NCBI GenBank assembly: GCA_015039465.1
Contig: MU130696.1
Location: 186,001-250,000 of the forward strand
DNA: 64,000 bases
Source: Phlegmacium glaucopus
Taxonomy: Eukaryota > Basidiomycota > Agaricomycetes > Agaricales > Cortinariaceae
Reading direction: 5' to 3'
Positions 42,736-59,300 of the stretch are shown here, in pieces; position 1 is the stretch's first letter; the number at the start of each line of letters is the position of its first letter. Position numbers and translations under genes: made by a program. The notes under the pieces were generated by a model. The model had not been told where the DNA came from. It saw only the letters and a list, made by a program, of their open reading frames with translations, and made no database searches.

Positions 42736-45700
42736 TCATGTAATGGAAGAATGGGGTGAATTGTTTTGGGAGACTTTGAGCAGGAAGCGTTCAATGACAG
42801 CCTTGCCTTTGTGAAGGTTTGCAAGGGAAATACGTTCGTCGGGCAAGTGTGCTTGGTCCTATTTAAACAGTAAGCAAAAATGATAAGTCGAAAAAAATCA
42901 TTTTTGACTCACCGAGCTTTGTCCCATGGGAAGGTGGAGTGCATGACAAGCAAATTCTTTTTCGAGATATGGAACGGAAGGAATAGACTGAAAAGCTGAG
43001 ATAAGCTTATGGAAGTCGGAAGTTATCCCCTCATAACTCACCCCTCCTTCACGGATACGTAGAGGCTCTACGCCCCACTCCTCCTGAACTGCACTTTCCA
43101 TCCATTTGAACCAACGATCATCAAGGTTTCCGAGCCACCAGTCTGCCGTGTGCTCGATATTAATCTTATTAGAGGAAATAAGATTTCATGTCATCTGTTT
43201 TTCATCATAGAAAGAATTGACCTGCAAACTATTGGGAGATTGAAGGAGATTGAAGGAAGTCCGGATGAAGTCTCGCAATGATTTCACAATAGTGTCAAGA
43301 TCCTGGTCTGGTACAATGCGTAGAGAGAGCTGGGCCTTCACTGTTCCTGGAATGATAGTTGCATCTGACAACAAAAGAAATAAGCTTTGCTGGACCATAT
43401 TCACAATGTGTTCTTACCTTTAGGTCCAGAAATTTCAATGTTATGAATTGTCATGGATGGTTCTCGCCAACGGGAAGAAAGGAGTGACGCTGGCTTTTGA
43501 GTAACCTCAGACAACAACTTGTATAATTGTTTTTCTTCTGTTGTTTGTGGACGAACACGGTCATCTATCAAAAGTCGATTATATTGGAAAGAAGACTGAG
43601 AGATGGGGACAAACAAAAGCCTGGTATTTGAACGACACGGTTGCTGTCGATTACGGTAGCGAGGAGTCTAACCCTAATCTTTGTGTGAATCGCAATACTA
43701 GTTTCGATGAAGCAAGTCGAACAAACATATCGATCATAGGTTCAACCACAGCACCACCCTCAATGCCAGAATGTAGATCAGGTCGATCACTGGTGATCTT
43801 CGAGCGCATATCAACACAGAGGTTGGATCGTGTAAAACAACGTTACCTCTAGAGCACAGTGCACGACACCCCGTAAGCCATAAGTGATACATGGTCGATC
43901 ATCTGCAATCCATGTGGAGTTGCTGATAGTGAAAGACGTGAACCTCCAATCAATGACTGGATTGTAGGTAGTTCTTACCTGACCAGAATGGCATCGATGT
44001 TCCCGATGAGAGCCTGTAGTCCGATAAGAATGGTCCAATTGCAATTGTAAGTATATATCAACCTTGTGTCTTTGTACCGCATCTTTGAACCCTACACTAC
44101 CAATTTCCTCCTCTCCTTCAATCAAAAATATAAGATCAACTTCGAGTGCGCGCCGTGCAAGAAGATCTGCAGCTGCGCAAGCGATAGCTATGATAGGCCC
44201 CTTGTTATCTGTGACTCCTCTGCCGTAAAGGTATCCATTACGGCCCGTGAGCGAGAAAGGAGGCGAGGTCCAACCATGTGGCATGGCCGATATAACATCA
44301 TAATGCCTGCGGGATAAGAGTTTCATTCATGGGGGGAAAAGATGCAACACGGAAAAGATTGTCCGTACCCATAGAATAGTATCCTTGGTTTCGGTTTTTC
44401 GTCGATAGAACCTTCGAATTTGGCCAGGACTAGAGGATTGTTGCCGTCGCCAGTTGGTAACTTTTGCGATGTCAAATAGACTCTGATTAAAAGTCATTTA
44501 GACTCACGAGTGAGGTGTGAGCACCTAGTTGACCAAGACATTTTCGCAACCAAATAGCAGCCTGTCTACAGTCCTCACGGTGGGCCGGACTACAACTGAC
44601 ACTAGGAATGGAAACGAATTTGGATAGAGCAACGGCCATGGTATCTGAAGATATTCTTATCAAAGTGATTGCATGGCATATGGCGAAAGTGCCCACCATA
44701 GGTTGATCCAGAACCAATACACGATTTGTTTTCTTGGGTAGTATCAGACGAAGGCAAACATACTCGTGGAGGCACAACATCCCAAATCTAGATTTTTGAC
44801 GTTCTTCAATGTCCATAAAATAAGAGAGATAGGCATACCTTGATATGCTCATCGTTGCCTCCTGTTACCAATTGAAATAAATTATCTTCTGTGCCATTTT
44901 TCTTGCTTATGATAGACGAAAGGGCGATGGCTTGGTGAGCTTGCCAAGCTGCAACACAGTCGAAAGAGGCAGACCAACGCTATGGCCAAACAACAATTAG
45001 TTGCCAAGACGAAGCATAGGAGAATTAGTTACCTTGACCCATCCATTGGCAGAGCAAGTGTACAGATCAGAGTTTAACATCGACATTGCAAGTATGTCGA
45101 TACCCTTGAAACAATGTCATTTAATCAACTGCGGTCTCAACTACGGAGTTTGGGATGAAACCGCACCTCCTGTACGATGATCGTCCTTACAAGTGTTTTC
45201 GTTTCCAGGTCGAAAACTTTAACATACCCGTCCTGGCATCCAGCGTATATTGTATCGTCTTTTCCAACTAGAGCCAAAATGGCTCCATGGTGACAAACGA
45301 ACTCGTGCATCATTGTGGGTGTCGGGGAGTCACAATCCCACACCTATGACCTAGATGTGAATACATTTTTCATCAAAGTGTTTTACTGAAAGATCACCTT
45401 TACTGTTTCGTCACCGCTTCCTGTTGCCAAATGAACTCCCCGGTCATCTTTCTTTACAACAGCCATACAGTAGACGTAACCATAATGCGCCGAATCAATG
45501 ACATTTGAAGCAGGAATTTTCAAATATTCTTGTGGACGAGGAGAGTCCAAAGAATGGTCCGAATCAGGGCTGCCCCGACCGGAGTACTTGGGAGTGCCAT
45601 TATTGGCATAAAGATCTGCAGGTTTGTGTTCATACTGTGGATAGCTATCGAAAAATTTGTGTGCTTTGCGAGCCGCTATGGTTGATGGCGTACACATACC

Positions 45701-46350
45701 CGACAATGAGGGGGAGGTCTCAGGCATTGACGGTGACGAATTGTCCTGTGCTGGTGCATCTCGGAAAGTATACCACTGCAAAGAGGTGTTTTGACAGCCC
45801 ACGTATATTGTATGTAGAGTAGAAGACCACGACAGCGAGAATAGATCCCCAGCTCCCGTCTCCAAGTATGGATCGATAACGTAGAGTAGTTGAAGGGTGT
45901 CGGTTGACCATACCTGATCTCACATGAGAATAGTCCAATAGTTCAAGCTGAAGACTTACTCTAACCGTGCTGTCTCCTAGATTGTGACAGGGTCAGTGTC
46001 GAGTAACTTGATAGATTTGTTGCAAAGCACACCTGACGAGCTGAACAACCAGTTTTTGTCTGGTGCATATTCTAGGGCCAAGACGCTCCCTGTGTGACCG
46101 CGGAGGGTGTGTTTTAGTTGAAATAATTTTTTATCCCAGACCTAGGATCCAAGCTCTATTAGGCATTAGACGACAAGGGAAATCTATGATAGCTGACAGA
46201 TATATCATGATTTTGATTGCCAGAGAAAATGTAATCTTGATTGGCAGCAAGGCTCAAAATAGAGCCGTGCGATTCATGGAGTGAGTGAACGAGAAGAGGG
46301 GGACTTGCATGAGACTGAAGCTCGCGACTCAAAGATGCTGTTTGGGACAT
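42736..46350 (-). CDS. DUG2: DUG2: WD40 plus M20 peptidase, glutathione degradation
   Basis: Subunit of the cytosolic Dug2-Dug3 glutathione-degrading complex. About fourteen exons; the first two are 46350-46198 and 46141-46033. The N-terminal half is WD40: SLHESHGSILSLAANQDYIF, VWDKKLFQLKHTLRGHTGSV, RVWSTDTLQLLYVIDPYLET, HLATGSGDETVK-VWDCDSP, AGCQDGYVKVFDLETKTLV, RWSASFDCVAAWQAHQ. The C-terminal half is an M20 metallopeptidase: metal ligands in HYDVISAMPHGW, GRGVTDNKGP and IEGEEEIGS (with the catalytic Glu), DRPDLHSGIEGGAVVEP, dimerisation domain IIPGTVKAQLSLRIVPDQDL, and the last His in AHLPDERISL. This WD40-M20 fusion is diagnostic of DUG2. It ends VSQNNSPHSSIT at 42736. It shares a 214-bp divergent promoter region with the next gene. 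Confidence 0.88.
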
Positions 46351-46564
46351 ATCAGCTATTGTCAGGTTGTATGAAGAGAACCATACGATGGGGTATTGAC
46401 TTTAGTTCCATTTCTATAGTTTATGTAACATACCAAATGACGTTATATAAGCGGCACTCATTCGCACGCCGCAGCCTTTGTGCTACTCCCGTCGCGATCA
46501 CCGGAGGTCGACGTACGTGCCTCACGTATGGCCACTTGTCCAGATCGACCTTCCCAGTTCACCC
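46351..46564. promoter_or_regulatory. Divergent promoter, DUG2 and Ser-rich protein gene
   Basis: A 214-bp gap between start codons of oppositely directed genes, so both promoters must overlap here. No clear TATA box or repeated site. Confidence 0.5.
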
Positions 46565-49252
46565 ATGATCGACGAGCTTCAGTCTCCGAGTTCCAGTAAG
46601 AAGCGTAAGTCTGCCGCTACGGACCCTCTACCAGGCCAGAGGAGGCGTCTAGCAAAGAAGCCAAAAACAACGGGGGATATTGCTGGAACGTGTGGTCTGT
46701 AGTTCCATTTCCTTCGTCCTATCATCAATTTACTTTCCAAAGCAGCTCTCAGTCAAAGCCCATCCAAATCTTCAATCAACAATTCCCCTGTTACTTCATC
46801 GAGTCGGACTATCCGCATCCAGTCTAGCAAGAATGCCAAAGCTGGTCCCTGCACAAAGTCAAACATAACATCTCAGAGCCGTGATCCCACTACCCCCATC
46901 CGAGTGTCCTCAAGAGTTTCTCGTCCAACTTCGAAGAAAAAAGCCTTATTATCCGAAAGGAAATCTCCCTCGCCGGAATCCGACGGTTTTCCACCGCGGT
47001 CCATCATCACACCAATTCCGCCCTCTTCGCTAAAGCGGAAAAAGCCAACAAACGGCCCTAAAAAAAGTGAGAAATCATCCTTTCCTCCAAGTACTCGCTC
47101 GCATCCTTTTTGCCACAGGACTTGCCGAGGATAACACTCCGTCTAAAAGCAAATGTAGGAGGCTTGAAATAGAAAGCTCTTTCATTTATAGTTTACTGAA
47201 CGTAGTCTCTTCAGGGCTTGACCCGAATCCAATTGAACTTACTTCTTCTGATGACGCCAGCAGAGCTCGACCTCAGAAACGGGTTAAGCAAACTCGCAAG
47301 AAGCCTTTGAGTCCTGAGGTTATTGATCTATGTTCAGAGAGCGAGGATGTCACCTCACCCAGGCGTACACTTACACGAGACGAGGCACCTGTCCTTGTCT
47401 TGTCTACTGACAATGAGGACCTTGAATTCCCTTCCTTCAGTTGCTTGGCCGTCAGAGAGACTGATAGCAAGGAACGTCCAGCGCTGCCGTCACTCGGAGA
47501 TATCTCTCCACCAATTGGGGATGAATCAGTGTTCCGAGCTTCGCCATCACCTCGGACCCACAACATTCCTGTTCCTAAACCAAAAGCTCCAGTTGCTGAA
47601 GACGGTGTTACAGACGGAAACAACAGAGTTGCCGAAAAAGTGGACTTCCCTCGGGGTTCTCTTCAGGCCCTGTACAATGAAGCACTGGCCCGTTGTGCTC
47701 GGCAGCCTCAACACGCAATAGATATCGCTGACCAACCATCACCGTTTTCTTCTCTTAAATGTATACCACCAGCGCATACCATTCATGACTCCACTCCCAG
47801 TCAATCGCCAACCCTCCATACGCCTCTTTTCTTTGACCGGATTATCCTTAGACTGAGGGCTAGACTGAAACCGCGGAAGACTTTGGATGCCACTGCTTTC
47901 TCGGATGATACAAATCTTGGTTCTACGGAAGCCAAGATCAATGAAGAACAGGAAGACGCTTGGACATATCCTGACACTGTCATGGAATTATCAACCGTTG
48001 AAAGTGAGGCCCGTGAAGTAGCGACTAAAACAATATTTGTGTCATCTACCGAATTCCAAGACGATGCTTTGTCCGACACACAGGCGACCGGTATTTCACC
48101 AAGCGTTCTGGTTAACGATCCAGACGTCAATGAGAGACCTTTGTCCAAAGCTCCCTCGCCTCCCTCGCCTTTAGAAAACCAAGAAAGTACTCTGCCACCA
48201 GAAGTGGTCATGCTCGAGGATACAGTTCCTGAGAACATTCAAGCCCAGGAAGTGTCAGCCAATTATAGGATTGCAACCCCAGAGAGAGAAACTCCGTCTG
48301 CTATTTCACCGAACATGCTTTGCAAGAATGTTCAGGTAGCTACAATAGAGCCTAGTATTCTCAAAGGTGCACAATTTCTCGTACAAGCCTTGCGGCGAAG
48401 ATATGACGCTTCAAAGATTTCTGGTATTTTATTTAATTAATTTTGCTGTTGGTCTCGGTTATTGACCGTTTCTTAACTTCAGGATCCTCGACACTTCCTG
48501 CATCGGAATTGAACGAGACAGCAAAATCCTCAGGGGCTCCCGAACTTCTTTCTGAATCGTTATTGCCATCCATGGAGCACGCAACAAATACTTTTCTCCC
48601 CGTTGCAAGTAGTGAGGATACCTCATCAGCTTCTAAATGCCTTTCCGAATCGCCAATGATACTCACGAACCAAGCAACGATACGAGATATATCCCTTCAT
48701 ACTACTTCGGGCACTGAGGATGCTTCATCAATTTCAAAACTATCCGAAACCCCAACGATCATACTCACGGAGCACGCAACGCCGCTGAATCTATCTTTGC
48801 TCGCTGGTTCGAGTAGTGAGGATGCTTTATCAGACGCCGATTGTCTTTCCGGATCGCCCTCAATACCCACAGAACATGCGATTACGCCAACCGCATTCTC
48901 CCTCGCTAGCTCAAGCAGTGCGAATACCTTAAGTTCACGCAACTCGTCTCCTTCAGCTCGGTCTCTTCAGTCGTCCGATTCCAGCGCCTCGATCGAGAGT
49001 GTTAACTGCCTTTTGGTTACCCCAGATGACTCTCCATCCCCACTCACTCCACCCGTCAAATCCCAGAAACAGAAGCCCTTCATCAATTCAAACCCTTCGC
49101 TGTCACCCATTGACGTATCGTTCTTTGACACGGACCTGTGTGGATTAAATTTGCGAACGTTAATAGGTAACAGCAAGTTTGATGAAGACGACGACGACGA
49201 TGACATCTCCGTTTCTGGGATGGAGCTCGTTTATCCTGAGGAAATCGTTTAA
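46565..49252 (+). CDS. Ser-rich, probably disordered nuclear protein with 34-aa repeats
   Basis: Not recognised. Starts MIDELQSPSSSKKRKSAATD and is rich in basic clusters (KKRKS, RRRLAKKPK, LKRKKP, RARPQKRVKQTRKKP) that look like nuclear localisation signals. At least four introns by frame continuity: near 46692, 47068, 47155, and 48425-48481 where KISG joins SSTLPASELNETAKS. IDLCSESEDVTS and IELTSSDD resemble SUMO-interaction or acidic phospho-sites. Residues encoded by 48600-48915 form about three 34-residue repeats beginning ED(T/A)xSxxxCLSxSP. The C-terminus has DDSPSPLTPPVKS and an acidic EDDDDDDISVSGMELVYPEE. Likely a fast-evolving fungal regulatory or chromatin protein; function unassigned. 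Confidence 0.6.
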
Positions 49253-49462
49253 TAGTCTAATCGCAATGCTTTCGTCTTGATTTAATAGTGGCTTTGATCA
49301 CTTCTTTGTTGCTTTCGATATTTGAAGTTGAATGTTTCTTGTGAAATAAATTTATTGATGTAGTGACGACTTGTATATGTTATGTAACTACTATTGCAGT
49401 ATCAGAAATACTATTTTTAACCATGTTGACAAGCGATTTATCTTTCAAGATTATTTACAAGA

Positions 49463-50920
49463 ATGCTATCTTTCACGACACGGCTATCCCTTCCCGCCAG
49501 AACATCCTCGTGCAGACATCTTTTCATAAGGTTTATCGTGCCAAGGACTATATCCACCAAGGCAACTAATTTGCGAAGATCGTATCTCTATGTTCCTGCC
49601 TCATCTGACCGAATGCTTGAGAAATCCATTACAACTGGCTCAGATGTGATCATATACGACTTGGAAGATAGCGTATCCCCCGTACCTTTAGACAAAGCCA
49701 ATGCCAGAAGTAGGTTGAGGAAATTCCTTGGGGTGCGTACTACTCTCATGGTCACGTCCAAAACTTTGAAGGTGGAATAATTTATTAGGACCAACGACGG
49801 TTAGAATCAATAAACGTTGCTGTTAGGGTGAATGATATCACGACACCATATTTTCATGACGATATATCGCAAATTGTGAAGGATTGAGGGTATTTATGAA
49901 CAACATGGAAGTTTCTCATTCTTCAAATGCCGCAGATATCTCAATCGAGCGTTCAAACGTTAATCCTTCCCAAGATACATTCGCCTCAAGACCTAGACTA
50001 CGTCTCCGACGCGATCTCTTCCTCACGTGGGGATTTCTCACAACGTCCTATTTTACAAATCGTGCCAAGCATTGAGAGCGCTCGGGGCATTTGGAATTTG
50101 GGCTCCATAGCGGGATGGAAGTCAAATCATAATCCTCAAGTGGGAGGGGAGTTGAGTGCCATTCTGGTAAGGTTCCTATACTCGATTATTAGAGAAGAAA
50201 GTTAGTAGCTTTTGATCAAGTTTGCAGCAGAAGACTGTGAGTCATCTATCGTCTACCCTCCCCCTCTTGATAAACCAGTCATATGACAAAGATTGCGCGG
50301 ACACATCTATCATCCGCACCAGCTCACGTCGCGAGTTGCTGTTTACTCGCTCTCAAATAGCCATTGCTGCGAAAGCCTTTGGGCTTGATTCAATTGATAT
50401 GGTCTGCTTGGGTTTTACTGCCTGGCAGAAGGAATCGCGCTTATCAATTGAACTAGGTTTGTGTGCAGTACCAAGACTTGGAAACCCTCCAAGATGAGTG
50501 TATTGATGGTAGACAATTAGGATTTACTGGGAAGGTATGAAATCCCGCTATCACAGATTAATTGCTTTTTGACCCTCCTTCCAGCAAGCCATTCACCCTG
50601 CTCAGGTCGAAGTCATTAATTCAACCTTCGTGCCAAGCCAAGCAGGTTAATATTTTGTTGTCACGCTGCCCTCCATACCATATTGATGCCCGTATCAGAG
50701 ATTGTCCGTGCTGCCAGGATTTTAAGAGAAATGCAGCGAGCGCATGAAGCTGAGATTGGTGCTATTGGGTTGGATGGCCAGATGATTGATGCTCCGATGA
50801 TTAAGCAGGTAATTGTTGTTGGGCCATGTCACCTTCAGCGCTCAAACCGATGAATTCTAGGCGCAGCAGATTATTAACCTTGCCAACGCTGCTGGTCTAG
50901 AAGTCCCATCCTTAGTGTAA
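49463..50920 (+). CDS. Mitochondrial CitE/CLYBL-like lyase
   Basis: HpcH/HpaI aldolase/citrate lyase beta-like family; human CLYBL acts on citramalyl-CoA in mitochondria. About nine exons. The N-terminus is Arg/Ser/Thr-rich without acids (MLSFTTRLSLPARTSSCRHL), fitting a targeting presequence. Core: RRSYLYVPASSDRMLEKSIT, DVIIYDLEDSVSPVPLDKAN with Mg-linked acids, INVAVRVNDITTPYF, VQTLILPKIHSPQDLDY, LQIVPSIESARGIWNL, then across introns FAAEDYCADTSIIRT, IAIAAKAFGLDSIDM-VCVQY, QLGFTGK-QAIHPAQVEVIN. The C-terminal helix block is EIVRAARILREMQRAHE and APMIKQ-AQQIINLANAAG. One intron uses acceptor aactag before VCVQY. The PRP2 gene follows in the same direction, 186 bp downstream. Exact substrate is inference. 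Confidence 0.85.
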
Positions 50921-51106
50921 GGCTGAATTTAAGCATAAGATTCATCCACTGTCTAAGTCTATAGGCTCTGAGCGTCAATACAACGGAGCACTTTTAAATA
51001 AAAACTCGTTCTTAACATGTGATCATGCACAGCCACATTTCTCTCATATTGACTCCTTTTGAACCTAGGTCGCCGCACTCTCTTGTCATTCTTCTATCTC
51101 CATCCT

Positions 51107-55015
<3,909 letters not shown>

Positions 55016-55171
55016 GGTTCCCCTCACTCATTTCAAGGTCGTGCTCTTCTCGAATGGAAGTGATATTGCTCTATTAACATTCACTCCCCTCTTTCGATCA
55101 TAGATCCATAATCCATTGTAATTTGTACAATACGTGATACAAGGTCACGAGTTTCACCATCCTTAGTTGCA

Positions 55172-56255
55172 TTAACCTCTACCAACGTATGGTAGACCAG
55201 CCGCCCTACATATTCTTTGGTTAGATGGATATTTCCATGGAGAGAATAACCGTGTTCGCACATGATGTTAACCTCAAGCATTGCTACGTCAGGGGGCATA
55301 CTTGCTATATGGACAATGGTGCTTGCTACATGTTGGACATCGAATGTGGGTTCAGGTGCGATGCGTCCATCTGCTTGCATTGCTCCAACAGTATGGCCCT
55401 GAGCCATATCAGTGTGTGCGTTGCCTTTATTTCAATATATCTTCAAAAATGCAAGGATGTGTTGTTTAAACCAGATTTACCAATATCAATTTGAGTACAG
55501 GTAATATTGAATGGGCGACCATCGAGAGCAATGCATTTCGTCAGTCCTGAGATGGCGTGTTTTGAGCACGTATACGGGAAGAAATTTGGCCTAGGAACAT
55601 GTGCGGAAAGGGAACCATTGTTAATTATTCGTCCTGCAAAGTAAAATTTGCCTTTCATGGCCGGTTTTAAAAAATTGGGAATCACTTAGCACTTACCACC
55701 TTGTGGTACTTGCGCTTTAAAAACCCTCATTGCCTCCCGCGCAGCAATGAAGGAACCAACGAGGTTTACATTTATAACTTGTTGGAACGTCTCAAGCGAC
55801 AGCGTTTCAATAGGGACCGGTTTCGCTGAAATACCTGCGTTCTGGGTTTCTTAAGGGATTGCAGATATAGTATACCAGACTAGCTTACATTAAATAACAG
55901 GTCCAATCGATCTGTTTCGGCGAGCAATCAGCAGTAGTATGGACTCCCCACGATAATATTTTTCATGAGCGTTGTGATGCTACCTACCAAAATGTGATTT
56001 TGCCATCTCAAAGGCCTGTTTTACGAAGGATTCATCGGTGACGTCTCCGGATAGAATTAAAGTTGGATTCGGACATTGTGCTGCTGTTTCCTGCAATTCC
56101 TGTTCTCGACGAGCAATCAAGACGACATTCCATCCGGCTTTAGATAATGCTATAGCCGAATGCTTGCCAATTCCTATGTAATTGTCAAAAATGTGTGGGT
56201 CTAGATGACGAATACTACCTGCTGATGCACCGGTGATGATAGCGGTTTTTGCCAT
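55172..56255 (-). CDS. Short-chain dehydrogenase/reductase
   Basis: NAD(P)-dependent SDR; substrate unknown. About six exons. The nucleotide-binding TGASAGIG is split by an intron: exon 1 (56255-56219) ends TGASAG and the next begins [66 protein letters not shown] and the catalytic [13 protein letters not shown] (Tyr-x3-Lys) follow. After IDIGK- an intron leads to [20 protein letters not shown] and [20 protein letters not shown] last intron inferred inside CEHGY... brings in LPYVGRG and a TAA at 55172-55174, which matches the usual ending of this fungal SDR group. Without that splice the frame would run to 55081. Converges with PRP2 (157 bp apart) and diverges from BRR2. Confidence 0.8.
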
Positions 56256-56381
56256 TCCAATGAAATGAAATATAAGAGGTGGTGAATTGCCGGCAGATGG
56301 AACGGCAATGCTTTTGATGGATTACATAATCAAGCGTGACTGTTCAAAAACTGAAGTTCTAGTTGTTCGACCACTGTTGTG
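56256..56381. promoter_or_regulatory. Divergent promoter, SDR and BRR2
   Basis: Only 126 bp separate the start codons of the SDR (-) and BRR2 (+), so their promoters are shared or overlapping. No TATA box evident. Confidence 0.5.
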
Positions 56382-59300
56382 ATGTCGGGAAAATCTGGAA
56401 AACCTGACCTCGCTGGTTACAATTATGGAGCCATCTCTTCTCTGGTGTTGACGGCAGACAGGTCTGCATTGCCACGACGGGACAAGGAGCCAGATGGCGC
56501 GCCTACATCCCTAGCTGGTCGAATTGACCCAAGGGAGATGGGCTCGAGAGCTCTTCGACAAGCACCCAAAGACCTCGACAAGAAGAAAAAGAAAGCAGGC
56601 GACAAGCAGGAACCATCAGAAAAACAGTCTGCAAAGCGCAAATCTGAGGCAGCCGGCTTCGGCTATGCCGACATCATCGAGGGTACCCAGCACGTCGAAG
56701 GTCTCACATACCGACCACGCACCGCTGAAACACGTGAAGTTTATCAACATATTTTGTCTTCGGTACACGCAGCTCTTGGAGATCAAGCACAGGACATTGT
56801 TCGCAGTGCGGCCGATGCGGTTCTCGAGACCCTCAAAAATGACAATTTGAAAGACTTCGACAAAAAAAGGGAAATCGAGGAAGTAATCAGTTCAATTTCC
56901 AACGAGCAATTTTCTCAGCTTGTTACTCTATCCAAAAAAATTACCGACTACAATGCTGAGGACGAGGCTATGGTAGATCCTGACCTGGAGCGGAAAGAAG
57001 CCGAGATCGACGAGGAGGGTGGTGTTGCCGTTGTTTTCGATGAGGAAGAGCAGGATGAGGAGGATGAGGAAGGTTTTGAGATTAGAGATGAGTCCGACGA
57101 AGAGGAAGAGGGGGAGCAAGGGGATGATGATATTGCGATAGACGGTGAAGCAAGGGAAGAGGATCTTGTCATTGGGGGAGAGTCTTCTCGCAAGGTTAAG
57201 ACCGAAAAGGATATTGTTTCACCGCATTCTATCGATGCGTTCTGGGTTCAGCGTCAAATATCAGAAGTTTACCCCGACCCAGTTACCGCTGCCGACAAGG
57301 CTGCATCCGTTCTCAGCATTCTCGGCTCCGAATCCAGCGCTCGCGACTGCGAAAATCAGTTAATGGAGCTTTTTGATTACCAAAGCTTTCACATCACTGC
57401 CAAATTTCTCAAAAATCGTGACATTGTTGTGTGGTGTACCAAGCTTATGCGAAGCGATGCTGATGAACGCGTCAATGTCGAGGTTGCGATGCGCGAGAAG
57501 GGCCATGGATGGATATTACGCGAGCTTGCGGGCGACCGACAAGCGAAAGCCAGTCAAGGCGACGCAATGGACGTCGACGTTAAGCATGAAGTTCCCAAAA
57601 CGGCGACACTGGCACCTGGTTCCGTCGTGCAGCCCAAGCGTGTATTAGACTTGGAAAGCATGGCATTCAGTCAAGGTGGCCATCTCATGTCGAACAAGAA
57701 GGTAAAACTGCCAGACGGATCATTCAAACGGGCTAAGAAAGGCTACGAGGAGATACACGTTCCGGCGCCGAAGCAAAAGCCTGTCGTCGATGGAGAACTC
57801 GTCCCAATCACAGCTCTTCCACCCTGGGCTCGTGAGGCATTTACTGTCCCCAAGCTTAATCGTGTTCAAAGCAAGCTCTTCCCCATTGCGTTTGGGACTG
57901 ATGAACCCATTTTACTTTGTGCTCCTACCGGAGCTGGAAAGGTACGTTTTATTAAGTATACCTATTTACCAAGTCTCACAAGTTTTTGTCCGCAGACAAA
58001 CGTAGCCATGTTGACAATTCTCAACGAGCTCGCCAAGCACCGCAACGAGGAAACCGGTGAATTCGACCTCGATGCCTTTAAAATTATATATATTGCTCCC
58101 ATGAAAGCGTTGGTTCAGGAGATGGTTGGCAACTTCGCTAGTCGTCTCAAAGTTTTTAATGTCAAAGTCGGCGAACTCACTGGCGACGCTCAAATGACGA
58201 AGCAGCAAATATCTGAGACGCAAATCATAGTGACGACCCCAGAAAAGTACGACGTCATTACGCGCAAGATGACCGAGACATCGTACATCAACCTAGTCAG
58301 ACTTATCATCATCGACGAAATCCACCTGTTACATGACGAGCGAGGACCTGTTTTGGAGAGCGTAGTCGCTCGCACCATCCGTCATCTAGAGCAGACAGCC
58401 GAATATGTGAGATTGGTGGGCCTTTCGGCTACGTTACCCAATTATGAAGATGTCGCGACTTTCTTGCGGGTAGATGAGAAGAAGGGCTTATTCTATTTTG
58501 ATGCCTCCTATAGGCCTTGCGGACTTCAACAACAATTCATTGGCATAACGGAAAAGAAGGCCATCAAGCGATACCAGGTCATGAATGAAGTCTGCTATGA
58601 AAAGGTGCTGGACCAGGCTGGAAAGAATCAGACCTTGGTTTTTGTTCATTCACGTAAAGAGACTGCCAAAACTGCCAAGTTTCTGAGGGATATGGCCATC
58701 GAGAAAGAGACCATTACGCAGTTCGTCAAACCAGACGCCGCGATTCGAGAAATTCTTACAGAGGAAGCAAATAACGTGAAAGACTCCAATCTGCGGGATC
58801 TTCTACCTTTTGGTTTCGCCATCCATCATGCAGGTATGACAAGGGAGGATCGTGGGCTGGTGGAAGAGCTTTTCCACGATGGATCGGTCCAAGTCCTTGT
58901 TTGTACTGCGACTCTGGCTTGGGGTGTGAACTTGCCTGCACATACCGTCATTATCAAAGGTACTCAGATCTACAACCCAGAGAAGGGTCGTTGGGTAGAA
59001 TTGTCTTCCCAAGACGTTTTGCAAATGTTGGGTCGTGCCGGAAGACCGCAGTACGACACATATGGCGAGGGCATCATCATCACGAACCACTCTGAGCTGC
59101 AGTACTATTTGAGCTTGCTCAATCAGCAACTACCCATCGAGTCCCAGTTCGTATCCAAGCTGGCAGACAACCTTAACGCCGAAATCGTGCTTGGTACCAT
59201 CAGGAATCGTGATGAAGCCGTTCAATGGCTTGGTTATACTTACTTGTATGTCCCATGCCTCTCTTCCTCATCTTTTCTAGACTAACTTATTTGCGAACAG

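Noticed and set aside
55225..55494. Plus-strand ORF with Cys/His residues opposite the SDR gene
   Set aside because: It is antisense to the conserved SDR exons and shows no recognised pattern.
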